Assembly (NCBI GenBank): GCA_039808985.1 | Contig: JBDHUC010000033.1 | Coordinates: 1 to 22,781, forward strand | DNA from: SXRF01 sp039808985 | Lineage (GTDB): Bacteria > Pseudomonadota > Alphaproteobacteria > Rickettsiales > SXRF01 | Direction of reading: 5' to 3' | DNA length: 22,781 nucleotides | Part shown: piece by piece, positions 1 to 7,712 of the stretch | How positions within the stretch are numbered: the stretch's first letter is position 1 | Layout: each line of letters begins with the position of its first letter | Notes under the pieces: generated by a model | Told to the model about the DNA's origin: nothing | Databases searched by the model: none | Seen by the model: the letters and a program-made list of their open reading frames with translations, nothing else | Position numbers and translations under genes: made by a program

Positions 1-148
1 TAATTAATTGTACAAATTATTATTTGCTATATCCATAAGTTATTGTTTATTATAAATTTTTATACTCTATACCAATATTGCGATTCATTATATTACACTA
101 TAAATATCGCTAAGTAATAGGCAGTATACAACAAAAAAGATATTAATA
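1..148. other. AT-rich leader of the type I secretion operon
   Basis: This stretch is strongly AT-rich and holds no gene I can support. It must contain the upstream region of the secretion operon that starts at 149. A TTGCGA at 78-83 followed by TATAAA at 99-104 is the best promoter-like pair, but the 15-bp spacer is short, so I do not call it a promoter. The bases before the ATG (an A-rich AAAAAAGAT run) give only a weak ribosome binding site. Confidence 0.4.
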
Positions 149-2281
149 ATGCTGCCTGAAGATAATCCAACTCCCTTTAATTCCCCAGATACCGGGCTTA
201 TATCCTTCGTGCTCCTGCTGCGCTTTCTTGGGATTGCAGTAGATTCAGGCCAGTTACAGCACCAGCTTGGCGGCGCACGGATGGACACAACCGAGATGCT
301 GCGCTTTTCCAAACAATTCAAGCTTAAGGCGCGCTGTATGCAAAGCGGCTGGGAGAGGCTGGACAAAAGCCCACTTCCTGCGATCGCGCAAAGAAATGAC
401 GGCAATTTTTTTATTATAGGAAAAACTGTTGATGACAAAGTCCTGATACAGGATCCGCTACTTGGAAAGCCACAATTGCTGACACGTGAGGAATTGCAGG
501 GACAGTGGAACGGCGAGTTGATTATGATTGCCCGCCGCGCAGGAATGGGCGAACTCATGCGCCAATTCGACGTTCGCTGGTTTTTGCAGGCAATGGTAAA
601 ATACAGAAGGCTTCTTGGCGAGGTTTTGCTTGCATCATTTTTCCTCCAGCTTTTTGCGCTGATTACCCCGCTATTTTTCCAGGTGGTTATAGATAAGGTC
701 CTTGTACATCGCGGTATGTCAACGCTTAACGTGCTTATTATCGGGCTGCTTGCAGTTTCCATATTTGAAAGCCTGCTCACAGCACTTAGAACCTATGTTT
801 TTTCCCATACCACCAACCGTATTGACGTGGAGCTTGGCGCACGGCTGTTCAAGCAGCTCGTGGCATTGCCCATATCATATTTTGAAACGCGGCGGGTTGG
901 TGACAGCGTTGCGCGCGTGCGCGAACTGGAAAATATCCGCAATTTCATAACAAGCTCGGCACTGACATTGGTTATAGATTTATTTTTCACCTTTGTTTTC
1001 CTTGCCGTGATGGCCTATTATTCATTATTCCTTACTGCAATTGTGCTCTTTTCCTTCCCTTTTTATATTGCGATTTCCGCCGGTGTTACTCCGCTTTTCC
1101 GTGCCCGCCTGGATGAAAAATTTAACCGCGGGGCAGAAAACCAGTCATTCCTGGTCGAAAGCATAGGAGGGATTGAAACACTTAAGGCAATGGCGGTTGA
1201 GCCGCAGATGCAACGCCGCTGGGAGGAACAACTCGCCGGGTATGTCCAGGCAAGCTTCAAGGTTATGAATATAGGTAACTGGGCAAGCCAGGGGGTACAG
1301 CTTATAAGTAAGATAGTAACCGCAGCAGTACTGTTTTTTGGCGCCAGGTCAGTTATTGAAGGAAATCTTACAGTTGGAGAGCTTGTTGCGTTCAATATGC
1401 TGGCTGCACGCGTAGCACAACCAGTTTTGCGCCTTGCGCAATTATGGCAGGATTTCCATCAGGCACGGCTTTCTGTCGCACGCCTTGGCGATATTTTAAA
1501 TACTGCGCCGGAACCGGCATTCACACCGGGGCGTACCTCGCTTCCAGAAATTAATGGCAATGTATCTTTAGAACATGTTTCATTCCGCTACCGGATTGAT
1601 GGCCCGGAAATAATGCACGACATCAATATCAATATTCCTGCCGGACAGGTAGTCGGTATCGTCGGCCCGTCAGGCTCCGGCAAATCAACCCTTACCAAGC
1701 TGGTGCAGCGTTTATACCTGCCTGAAAGTGGACGAGTAATGGTTGATGGCGTTGACCTTGCGATGGTCGATGTGGCATGGCTGAGGCGGCAGGTCGGGGT
1801 AGTGCTCCAGGAAAACGTGCTGTTCAACCGTTCCATCCGTGACAATATAGCGCTTATAAATCCGGGGATGGAAACCGCCCATGTAATAGAAGCAGCAAAG
1901 CTTGCCGGGGCGCATGATTTTATCCTCGAACTACCAGAGGGATATGACACTATTGTTGGTGAACGTGGCGCGAATTTATCCGGCGGACAGCGCCAGCGCA
2001 TCGCTATTGCCCGCGCACTTATCAGCGATCCACGCATCCTGATTTTCGATGAGGCGACCAGCGCACTGGATTATGAAAGCGAGCGCATCATACAGGAAAA
2101 TATGCGCCATATCGTTCAGGGCAGGACCGTACTTATTATTGCGCACAGGCTTTCTGCCGTGCGTGATTGCCACCGAATCATTACCATTGAAAAAGGCCGT
2201 ATCGTGGAGGATGGAAGCCATGATGAACTGCTGCGCACCAATGGCCGCTACGCTTCACTCCTTCGGATGCAGGGGGGTTGA
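149..2281 (+). CDS. Type I secretion ABC transporter/permease, HlyB-like
   Basis: This 710-residue inner membrane ATPase would drive export of an unfolded protein substrate from cytoplasm to outside in one step, together with the adaptor encoded next. Residues about 10-130 form a C39-peptidase-like domain. The catalytic Cys expected near the start of such a domain is absent, as in HlyB, so it should bind substrate rather than cleave a leader. Residues about 155-430 form the six-helix transmembrane domain. The nucleotide-binding domain has Walker A GPSGSGKST at 506-514, signature LSGGQ at 610-614, Walker B LIFDE at 631-635 and the H-loop His at 666, so it looks active. The length matches HlyB (about 707 residues). 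The stop codon lies two bases before the next start, so the pair is co-transcribed and coupled. The substrate is unknown because no RTX-repeat protein lies nearby. Confidence 0.93.
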   Translation: MLPEDNPTPFNSPDTGLISFVLLLRFLGIAVDSGQLQHQLGGARMDTTEMLRFSKQFKLKARCMQSGWERLDKSPLPAIAQRNDGNFFIIGKTVDDKVLIQDPLLGKPQLLTREELQGQWNGELIMIARRAGMGELMRQFDVRWFLQAMVKYRRLLGEVLLASFFLQLFALITPLFFQVVIDKVLVHRGMSTLNVLIIGLLAVSIFESLLTALRTYVFSHTTNRIDVELGARLFKQLVALPISYFETRRVGDSVARVRELENIRNFITSSALTLVIDLFFTFVFLAVMAYYSLFLTAIVLFSFPFYIAISAGVTPLFRARLDEKFNRGAENQSFLVESIGGIETLKAMAVEPQMQRRWEEQLAGYVQASFKVMNIGNWASQGVQLISKIVTAAVLFFGARSVIEGNLTVGELVAFNMLAARVAQPVLRLAQLWQDFHQARLSVARLGDILNTAPEPAFTPGRTSLPEINGNVSLEHVSFRYRIDGPEIMHDININIPAGQVVGIVGPSGSGKSTLTKLVQRLYLPESGRVMVDGVDLAMVDVAWLRRQVGVVLQENVLFNRSIRDNIALINPGMETAHVIEAAKLAGAHDFILELPEGYDTIVGERGANLSGGQRQRIAIARALISDPRILIFDEATSALDYESERIIQENMRHIVQGRTVLIIAHRLSAVRDCHRIITIEKGRIVEDGSHDELLRTNGRYASLLRMQGG

Positions 2282-2283
2282 TA

Positions 2284-3840
2284 ATGCTTGATAAGCTAAA
2301 GGCATTTTTTATAAGTTTCGTAGAATGGGTAATACCCAAGTTGAAATATTGCTGGGATTATCTTTGCAGGAATAAATATATAAGCCGCGCCAGAGATTAT
2401 CTTGAGCCGCGGATACAATGGCTGTCCCTGCATTTCATGATGTGGGTCCGGTCCTTTAACCGCAATGATCCGGAAATAGAATTTTACCCTGCCGCCCTCG
2501 AGGTACTGGAAACACCGCCTTCTCCTGTTGGCAGGGCTACATCAATGGTCATAATAGCATTTTTCGTGTTGACGCTGGCATGGGCATGCATCGGAACTGT
2601 GGATATTATCGCAACCGCGCAGGGAAAAATAATCCCGACCGGACGCACAAAAACCATCCAGCCGCTTGAATCGGGCGTGGTGCGCTCTATCCACGTGCAT
2701 GACGGACAGGAAGTAAAGGCTGGCGATATACTTATCGAAATTGACTCAACTATCAACGAATCGGAACGTGACAGGCTGCACAGCGAATATATGACAGCGG
2801 CACTGGATACCGCGCGCCTTAAAGCGGCACTTGATATGGATAACGATGCGGAAAGCAAGTTTGTTCCGCCCGAAGATGCCAGCGAATCGCAGATTGCTAC
2901 GCAAAAATCGCTGCTCGCCAACCAGATCGAGGAAATACGTGCCAAACTTACAGCAATCGACCGCCAGATAGCGCAGAATGAGGGCAATCTGGCAGCGGTT
3001 TCCTCAACCATAGACAAGCTTACCGAATCAATACCTATGTTGGAAGAGCGTACAAAAATGCGCAAATCACTATCCGATAAGGGCTATGGCTCCAAGCTGG
3101 AAACACTCGCATCACAGCAGGACCTGGTTGAACATACCCAGGAATTAAATGTGCAGAAGGGCCGCCTTGCCGAAGCAACTGGCGCACTCGAATCGCTTAA
3201 GGAACAACGCAAACAGGCCGAAGCCGAATACCAGCATTCCAACCTCGACAAGCTTGCCGACTCGGAGCAAAGGGCCGCCAGCCTTAAGGAGCAATGGCTT
3301 CAAGCTTCGCAGAAATTCCGCCTGCAGACACTTAAATCCCCGGTTGACGGAACAGTACAGCAGCTCGCAGTGCATACTGAAGGCGGGGTGGTAACATCCG
3401 CAGAAGCCCTGATGGCGATAGTCCCGACCGATAGCCATATCGAGATCGAGGCAATGGTTTCAAACCGCGATATAGGATTTGTGCATGAAGGCCAGGAAGT
3501 TGAAGTCAAGGTCGACACGTTCAATTTCACACGTTATGGGCTTTTGCACGGGCATGTTATTTCGGTTTCGCAAGATGCAATAGCACGCAGCAAGCCAGAC
3601 GATAAATCAAGCAGGTCAGTTGGCGCCGAGAATGACAGCAGCGAACTCCAGGGCCAGGAATTGGTCTATGCCGCACGAATTTCGCTTGAAGAAACCAGCA
3701 TGGATATTGACGGGCGCATGGTAGGGCTTGCGCCCGGCATGGCTGTTACCGCCGAAATAAAGACCGGTTCGCGGCACATAATAAGCTACCTGCTTTCGCC
3801 ACTGCGCAAGCACATGCAGCAATCACTGCGCGAGCAGTAA
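2284..3840 (+). CDS. Type I secretion membrane fusion protein, HlyD family
   Basis: This 518-residue periplasmic adaptor would link the ABC transporter just upstream to an outer membrane channel of the TolC type. It has a cytoplasmic N-terminus of about 85 residues, one transmembrane helix at about 86-106, and a first lipoyl half with the family motif IQPLESGVVRSIHVHDGQEV near 125-144. A long charged coiled coil runs over about 150-335. The second lipoyl half and beta-barrel follow, ending in the usual GMAVTAEI segment. I start it at ATG 2284, because AGGGGGG at 2270-2276 is a strong ribosome binding site placed seven bases before it; an in-frame TTG at 2278 is less likely. The cytoplasmic N-terminus is longer than in E. 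coli HlyD (about 60 residues). It ends the secretion operon. Confidence 0.92.
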   Translation: MLDKLKAFFISFVEWVIPKLKYCWDYLCRNKYISRARDYLEPRIQWLSLHFMMWVRSFNRNDPEIEFYPAALEVLETPPSPVGRATSMVIIAFFVLTLAWACIGTVDIIATAQGKIIPTGRTKTIQPLESGVVRSIHVHDGQEVKAGDILIEIDSTINESERDRLHSEYMTAALDTARLKAALDMDNDAESKFVPPEDASESQIATQKSLLANQIEEIRAKLTAIDRQIAQNEGNLAAVSSTIDKLTESIPMLEERTKMRKSLSDKGYGSKLETLASQQDLVEHTQELNVQKGRLAEATGALESLKEQRKQAEAEYQHSNLDKLADSEQRAASLKEQWLQASQKFRLQTLKSPVDGTVQQLAVHTEGGVVTSAEALMAIVPTDSHIEIEAMVSNRDIGFVHEGQEVEVKVDTFNFTRYGLLHGHVISVSQDAIARSKPDDKSSRSVGAENDSSELQGQELVYAARISLEETSMDIDGRMVGLAPGMAVTAEIKTGSRHIISYLLSPLRKHMQQSLREQ

Positions 3841-3966
3841 TTTCATAATAAGTCAACAGCGCTTTTCAATGTGCTCAGCCTACGATATTAAAACACGCGA
3901 AGGTTTTTTCTATCCCGTTCGTATCAATAGCAGGAAATATAAACACAGAGTTAAATTGGGATTTTT
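3841..3966. other. Intergenic gap between hlyD-like gene and small antigen gene
   Basis: The 126 bases hold no gene that I can support. A T-run near 3905-3910 follows a GC-containing stretch but no convincing stem precedes it, so I do not call a terminator. A GGGAT just before the ATG at 3967 is a weak ribosome binding site. The promoter for the next gene may lie here, but I see no clear boxes. Confidence 0.3.
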
Positions 3967-4314
3967 ATGAATAAATTTTACCTTACAACCATTGCCTTTG
4001 CTGCCCAGCTTGCATTTGCTGCTGGCGCGCTGGCGCAAACCTACATCACCACAACGCAATTCGCCCCACAGCCTTATTGCCGCGAATACACTCAGACGCT
4101 AAAGATAGGCAGAACCGTACAGAAAGCATACGGCACTGCCTGTCGCCAGCCCGATGGCTCATGGCAACTGATTCCTGCCACCCGGCAGATCGGCCAACAG
4201 CCACCGGCACAAATAACTTATGTGGTAAGGGATGACCGCTTATATTATATGCCACCGCCATTTATTGACGTGCAGATTCGCGGCGGCCATGGGCGAGGGC
4301 ATTACCACCATTAA
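3967..4314 (+). CDS. Secreted 17 kDa surface-antigen C-terminal domain protein
   Basis: The 115-residue product has a Sec signal peptide with predicted cleavage after ALA at residue 23. The core at about 38-70 contains CREYTQT and AYGTACRQPDGSWQ, which I recognise as the conserved C-terminal part of the 17 kDa surface antigen / glycine-zipper family of Alphaproteobacteria. The usual lipobox and glycine-zipper half are missing, so this is a soluble periplasmic or secreted version. Cys38 and Cys59 may form a disulphide. The tail is Gly/His-rich (GGHGRGHYHH), which could bind metal. Its function is unknown. It is a separate gene 126 bases after the secretion operon, and its Sec signal argues against it being the type I substrate. 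Its stop lies only three bases from the stop of the convergent sensor gene. Confidence 0.75.
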   Translation: MNKFYLTTIAFAAQLAFAAGALAQTYITTTQFAPQPYCREYTQTLKIGRTVQKAYGTACRQPDGSWQLIPATRQIGQQPPAQITYVVRDDRLYYMPPPFIDVQIRGGHGRGHYHH

Positions 4315-4317
4315 GTT

Positions 4318-4797
4318 CTAACGTTTTGTTTCCGCGCCTTCTTCCTGCCTGCCATCACATTTTTTGCGCTGTCGCCATGGAGAACCTGGTTTGCAGAATG
4401 TGTCAGCAAGGATAGCTCTTTCATCAGGGCTGAATTTACCGGCAATATCTGCAATTGCATTGGCGGTATTTTGCATTATTTTCCCACGCAACTCATGCAA
4501 TATGGAAATCTGCTTGATATAGGCATCACGGTCGAATTCCCTGGCCTTCAGTATAATTGCCGATTGCTTGCGCGCGTCATCAAACTGCTCATGAAGTTCT
4601 GAGTTATCCTGCTCTGCCTGCGCCACTGCATCTTGATATAATTTCTGCTTGTCAAGTGGTAATTTCCCCAGCATTTCCTGATATTGGCTTTTCCCGCCAT
4701 GCAAGAAATTTTTTCCTATATGCCCTAATATAAGCCCGGCAAAAAGGATATTAAATAAAAGCGAAATAACCAATATAGCTTTTATTACTTGTTTCAT
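4318..4797 (-). CDS. Membrane-anchored CnrX/Spy-like periplasmic sensor
   Basis: This 159-residue protein has an uncleaved N-terminal helix (about residues 7-26) followed by an all-helical periplasmic domain. The domain resembles the heavy-metal-resistance/CnrX and Spy/CpxP group. Motifs are KLPLDKQKLYQDAV near 45-58 and FSPDERAILADTF near the end of the fold. Possible metal ligands are His26, His33, His69, His100 and two C-terminal Cys residues, but these do not match the CnrX ligand set in a way I can confirm. It is the last gene of the sigma / anti-sigma / sensor operon and overlaps the anti-sigma gene by four bases (ATGA). In CnrYXH of Cupriavidus the anchored sensor CnrX frees the sigma factor from its anti-sigma upon Co/Ni binding, and I infer the same role here. 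The signal could be metal, misfolded protein or envelope damage. Confidence 0.75.
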   Translation of the reverse strand: MKQVIKAILVISLLFNILFAGLILGHIGKNFLHGGKSQYQEMLGKLPLDKQKLYQDAVAQAEQDNSELHEQFDDARKQSAIILKAREFDRDAYIKQISILHELRGKIMQNTANAIADIAGKFSPDERAILADTFCKPGSPWRQRKKCDGRQEEGAETKR

Positions 4798-5108
4798 AAT
4801 GAAGCCCCATCATCATTAAATATGGAAGATAAAGTAAGAGTATTTTCATTTTGCATACTAATCCCATCATCGACAGAAAGCCCTATTCCAAACCCCAGAA
4901 GTAATATAATCGCGAACGCATATGCTGGCTTAGGCAAAATGAAATCAGCAAATACCTCACGAAGCTGGGCAAGAATGCTGGCTTGGGTATTGCGCGGTGT
5001 GTGGGCCGCAATATTGATTATCCGCTGCGAAAAAAATGCCGATGGCGACTCAAATTTGCGCATACGTAATTTAGCATCCAGCAAATCTTCTTTTTCAAAT
5101 TCCTGCAT
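4794..5108 (-). CDS. CnrY-like single-pass anti-sigma factor (putative)
   Basis: I do not recognise this protein by sequence; the call rests on position and build. Its 104 residues have a charged cytoplasmic N-terminal part of about 60 residues, one transmembrane helix (PAYAFAIILLLGFGIGLSV) and a short acidic periplasmic tail. That is the same plan and size as CnrY (about 95 residues). It lies directly after the ECF sigma gene and overlaps the sensor gene downstream. An ATG at 5120 overlaps the sigma stop as TGATG, but GGAGG at 5114-5118 sits five bases before the ATG at 5108, so I choose the latter. It should hold the sigma factor at the membrane until the periplasmic sensor signals. It has no zinc-binding HxxxCxxC motif, so it is not a ZAS-type anti-sigma factor. 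Confidence 0.68.
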   Translation of the reverse strand: MQEFEKEDLLDAKLRMRKFESPSAFFSQRIINIAAHTPRNTQASILAQLREVFADFILPKPAYAFAIILLLGFGIGLSVDDGISMQNENTLTLSSIFNDDGASL

Positions 5109-5119
5109 AAATTCCTCCA

Positions 5120-5689
5120 TCAATTCACAAGCTTTTCACGAAGCGCAAGCTTCGCTCGCATAAGCAGCGATTGCAGCGCTTTAAGACGCACCCCCATGAT
5201 TGCAGCCGCCTCCTGGTTACTGATTCCTTCATAAAAACATAAATTAAGCGCGATCCTCTGACGCTCAGGTAAAGCCGCGATATGCTGTTCAATAAGCTTT
5301 TCATTCTGGCGTTCGATCATATTTTCTTCCTGCGTTATACTCTCATCAGCGACCAGCATTTCATCTATCATCTGCATGGGCCGTTTTTTCTTATTGCGGT
5401 CAAGGCAGAGATTAACCACCACCCGGTAAAACCAAGTGGTAAAAGCGCTGTTCTTTTCGGGATTCCAGCCATCCGGGTTCTCCCATAATTTTAAGAATGC
5501 ATCCTGCACCACATCTTCAGCCTCAGCACGGCTGGAAACAAAGCGGTAAGCGATACGGTAAAAACGCAAATTATGCCTGCGCACCAAAACCGCAAAAGCC
5601 TCGTGTTCGCCGCTTTTTATACAGGCAAGAAGCCGTGCGTCATCCATGCCAGCTTCATAAGCTTCTTTTAAATATAAAGCCTCCTGCAT
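5120..5689 (-). CDS. ECF-type RNA polymerase sigma factor, CnrH/RpoE-like
   Basis: This 189-residue group IV sigma factor would direct RNA polymerase to stress-response promoters. Region 2 spans about 30-100, with the core-binding and -10 recognition motif DVVQDAFLKLW at 59-69 and FTTWFYRVVVNLCLD at 83-97. Region 4 spans about 128-186, with LPERQRIALNLCFYEGISNQE leading into the helix-turn-helix at about 156-175. There is no region 3 and no C-terminal extension, and the length is close to CnrH (191). I keep ATG 5689 because AGGAG at 5700-5704 precedes it, though the 10-base spacing is long; Met15 is an alternative. It is followed by the anti-sigma-like and sensor-like genes in overlapping order. 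No promoter is visible between the hairpin at 5716-5742 and the start, so it is probably transcribed through that hairpin from the sensor gene upstream. Confidence 0.9.
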   Translation of the reverse strand: MQEALYLKEAYEAGMDDARLLACIKSGEHEAFAVLVRRHNLRFYRIAYRFVSSRAEAEDVVQDAFLKLWENPDGWNPEKNSAFTTWFYRVVVNLCLDRNKKKRPMQMIDEMLVADESITQEENMIERQNEKLIEQHIAALPERQRIALNLCFYEGISNQEAAAIMGVRLKALQSLLMRAKLALREKLVN

Positions 5690-5707
5690 TAACCAAAAAC
5701 TCCTAAG

Positions 5708-5742
5708 TAAAAAGTGGCAGGGAAATTTATGGTTTCCCTGCC
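5708..5742 (-). terminator. Hairpin terminator or attenuator before the sigma gene
   Basis: Perfect 10-bp arms lie at 5716-5725 and 5733-5742 (GGCAGGGAAA / TTTCCCTGCC) around a 7-base loop. On the minus strand the stem is followed by a run of five T (5709-5713). This is a good intrinsic terminator for the soluble sensor gene that ends at 5761. The sigma gene starts only 18 bases further on, so leaky readthrough would set the ratio of abundant sensor to scarce sigma factor. Confidence 0.8.
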
Positions 5743-5760
5743 CAGACTACAAGGAAGTAG

Positions 5761-6210
5761 CTATTTACCGCCTGACACTGGTGATTTTCCTTCGCCTTTA
5801 TGCCATCTATTCCCACGCTTATGCATGGCATCTGCCAGTTGGGCGCGCTCATCCTGCGATAGCGCAGCTACAGCATTGGCAAAAGCTTCGCGCATATTTG
5901 CATGCATTTTATCCTTGGTTGCCTGCAATTCGCTGCTTTTTGCGATATATGACGCTTTATCAAATGTCGGCGCTATCATTATTGCATTAAGCTCATCACG
6001 CAGCTTCTTCATCTGGTCTTTCATGCCTTCATTATTTTTGCGCGCCAGCGCCATTGCATCGCGGAAAGCAGTAGCTTTTGCGTCTGGAAGCTTGGCAATA
6101 GTTTCCTTAAATGATTTAGAGCCATAATCATTTTTCATATCGTCATTGGCATAAGCAGCACCTGATGCAGCCATTGAAATTATTAAGGCAATGGGAAGTA
6201 ACTTCTTCAT
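5761..6210 (-). CDS. Soluble Spy/CpxP-like periplasmic protein, sensor paralogue
   Basis: The 149-residue product has a cleavable Sec signal (cleavage after AYA at residue 21) and a charged all-helical body. About 105 residues align without gaps to the anchored sensor at 4318-4797. Shared positions include KLP near the start, the F-D-x-x-(A/S)-Y-I segment, and (F/L)S(P/Q)DERA(I/Q)LAD near the end. The family (heavy-metal resistance / CnrX / CpxP / Spy) covers periplasmic metal sensors and chaperones. As this copy is soluble, it may act as a chaperone or titrate the ligand or the anchored partner. GAGGAG just before the ATG is a strong ribosome binding site. It is the first gene of the signalling module and is separated from the sigma gene by a hairpin. 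It is probably one of the targets of that sigma factor, by analogy with autoregulated ECF systems. Confidence 0.75.
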   Translation of the reverse strand: MKKLLPIALIISMAASGAAYANDDMKNDYGSKSFKETIAKLPDAKATAFRDAMALARKNNEGMKDQMKKLRDELNAIMIAPTFDKASYIAKSSELQATKDKMHANMREAFANAVAALSQDERAQLADAMHKRGNRWHKGEGKSPVSGGK

Positions 6211-6293
6211 ATAAATCTCCTCAAGTTGTTATTTTTATCACTTGCATAATTAATACGCACGAAACTTACAAAGTATTCGCTTGCTATGAAAAT

Positions 6294-7703
6294 TTATTCC
6301 CATCCTCCTCCCAGGCTTTTATAAACAGCAATTAAATCCTGGGAAATCTGGGCTTTTGATTTAACCATCTGGCTTTGCGAGGCGTAAAGCGTGCGCTCGG
6401 CATCCAGTACCTCTATAAATGAGGACAACCCTTCTTTATAGCGCGACCTGGCGATCTGTGCGGTTTTACGGTTGGCAAAAACAGTTTTATCCATCGCGCT
6501 TAAATATTCCTGTTCTTTTTTATAAGCAGCAACCGATTTGCTTACATCCGCAAGCGCTGAAATAACTGCCTTTTGATATAAGGTAAGGGCTTCTTGCTGT
6601 TTTGCATCAGCCAGGTCCATGTTTGAAGAAAGTTTCCCGTAATTCAAAATTGGCGATAATATATTGCCACCAGCACTCCATGATTTACTGTCGCGCTCCA
6701 ACAGATTGGCAGCATCAACATTTAAAAAACCTATAAATGCAGAAAGCGAAATATCGGGGAAAAACTGCGCAGCAGCCACCCCCTGTTTCGCAGTTGCGGA
6801 AGCAAGGCGGCGCTCGGCGGCGCGTATATCAGGACGGTCGGCTATAACTTTTGCGGGAGCTGAAAGAATAAGCGAATCGGCAACCGATGGTATCGGCTGG
6901 CTATTTTCTACTATCTTATGAGTTTCACCCGGCTGTTTTGCAAGCAGCACATCCATGCTGTATTCCGACTGTGCCAGAAGGTTCTGATAATAAGGAAGTT
7001 GCGTTTTTGTCTGTTCAAGCTGCGCCTGCGCCTGCATCAAATATAGCTGGGCACTGTTTCCTGCGCGGTAATTTTCATTCACGATGCTCACCGTGCTTTT
7101 TTCTGCATCTATAGTTTCCTGAACGATTTTTATCTGCTGCTGGTAAGAGCGTATATCCATATAGACGCTGGCAACTTCAGCAAACATGCTCACCTGCATG
7201 CCATCACGCTCAGCCCGCGCGGCTTCCAGCTCTGCATTTGCCGATTCCAGTGCCCGGCGGCTTTTTCCAAATAAATCCAGCTCCCAGCTTGCGTCAAACC
7301 CGGTCTGGAAAGTGCTGAACGGTTTTTCCATTCCTGCAAACGACGCTCCGCCAAATGCAAAACGGTTGCCCTGCCGGTTATCTCCGGCAACTATATTTAC
7401 CTGTGGAATTAAAGCCGAGCTGGTTATGCCCCGCGCAGCACGCGCCTGCACAATCCTAGCCTGCGCTATTTTCAAATCGAAATTATCTTTGCCAGCCTGC
7501 TCAATAAGCTGGTCAAGAACCGGGTCTTTGAAATTGCGCCACCAGCTTTGCTGGATTTCCGCTTTGTCATTAGTCAGCGGCATAGCTTTTTCTTCCGGCG
7601 CAAACCAGTTTTCCGGAAGCTTAATATCTGGTTTCAGATAATCGCCGCCCACAGTACAGCCGGTTGCAAGGAATAAAAACATAAATGCAGGAATTTTTTT
7701 CAT
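6294..7703 (-). CDS. Outer membrane efflux lipoprotein, NodT family
   Basis: This 469-residue TolC-like outer membrane channel subunit would complete the efflux pump encoded just upstream. The N-terminus is a lipoprotein signal ending in ATGC with Cys16 as the lipidation site. Two long repeats of helical hairpins follow, with family segments such as SWELDLFGKSRRALESANAE and ADRPDIRAAERRLASATA. The C-terminus GLSSFIEVLDAERTLYASQSQ is the typical final helix of NodT/OprM-type proteins. The length is normal for the family. It starts nine bases after the emrB-like stop, with AGGAAA as ribosome binding site, and is the last gene of the tetR-emrA-emrB-nodT operon. It could also serve the type I secretion pair at 149-3840, but nothing in the sequence ties them together. 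Confidence 0.93.
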   Translation of the reverse strand: MKKIPAFMFLFLATGCTVGGDYLKPDIKLPENWFAPEEKAMPLTNDKAEIQQSWWRNFKDPVLDQLIEQAGKDNFDLKIAQARIVQARAARGITSSALIPQVNIVAGDNRQGNRFAFGGASFAGMEKPFSTFQTGFDASWELDLFGKSRRALESANAELEAARAERDGMQVSMFAEVASVYMDIRSYQQQIKIVQETIDAEKSTVSIVNENYRAGNSAQLYLMQAQAQLEQTKTQLPYYQNLLAQSEYSMDVLLAKQPGETHKIVENSQPIPSVADSLILSAPAKVIADRPDIRAAERRLASATAKQGVAAAQFFPDISLSAFIGFLNVDAANLLERDSKSWSAGGNILSPILNYGKLSSNMDLADAKQQEALTLYQKAVISALADVSKSVAAYKKEQEYLSAMDKTVFANRKTAQIARSRYKEGLSSFIEVLDAERTLYASQSQMVKSKAQISQDLIAVYKSLGGGWE

Positions 7704-7712
7704 AATATTTTC

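Noticed and set aside
88..780. Open frame of 230 codons on the minus strand
   Set aside because: It is antisense to the type I ABC transporter, Ser/Ile/Arg-rich, and shows no recognisable domain.
2484..3065. Open frame of 193 codons on the minus strand
   Set aside because: It is antisense to the HlyD-family gene and extremely Ser/Ala-rich, which is typical of a mirrored coiled-coil coding region.
3967..4314. Substrate of the neighbouring type I secretion system
   Set aside because: It has a clear Sec signal peptide and no RTX repeats or C-terminal type I signal, so it should be exported by Sec.
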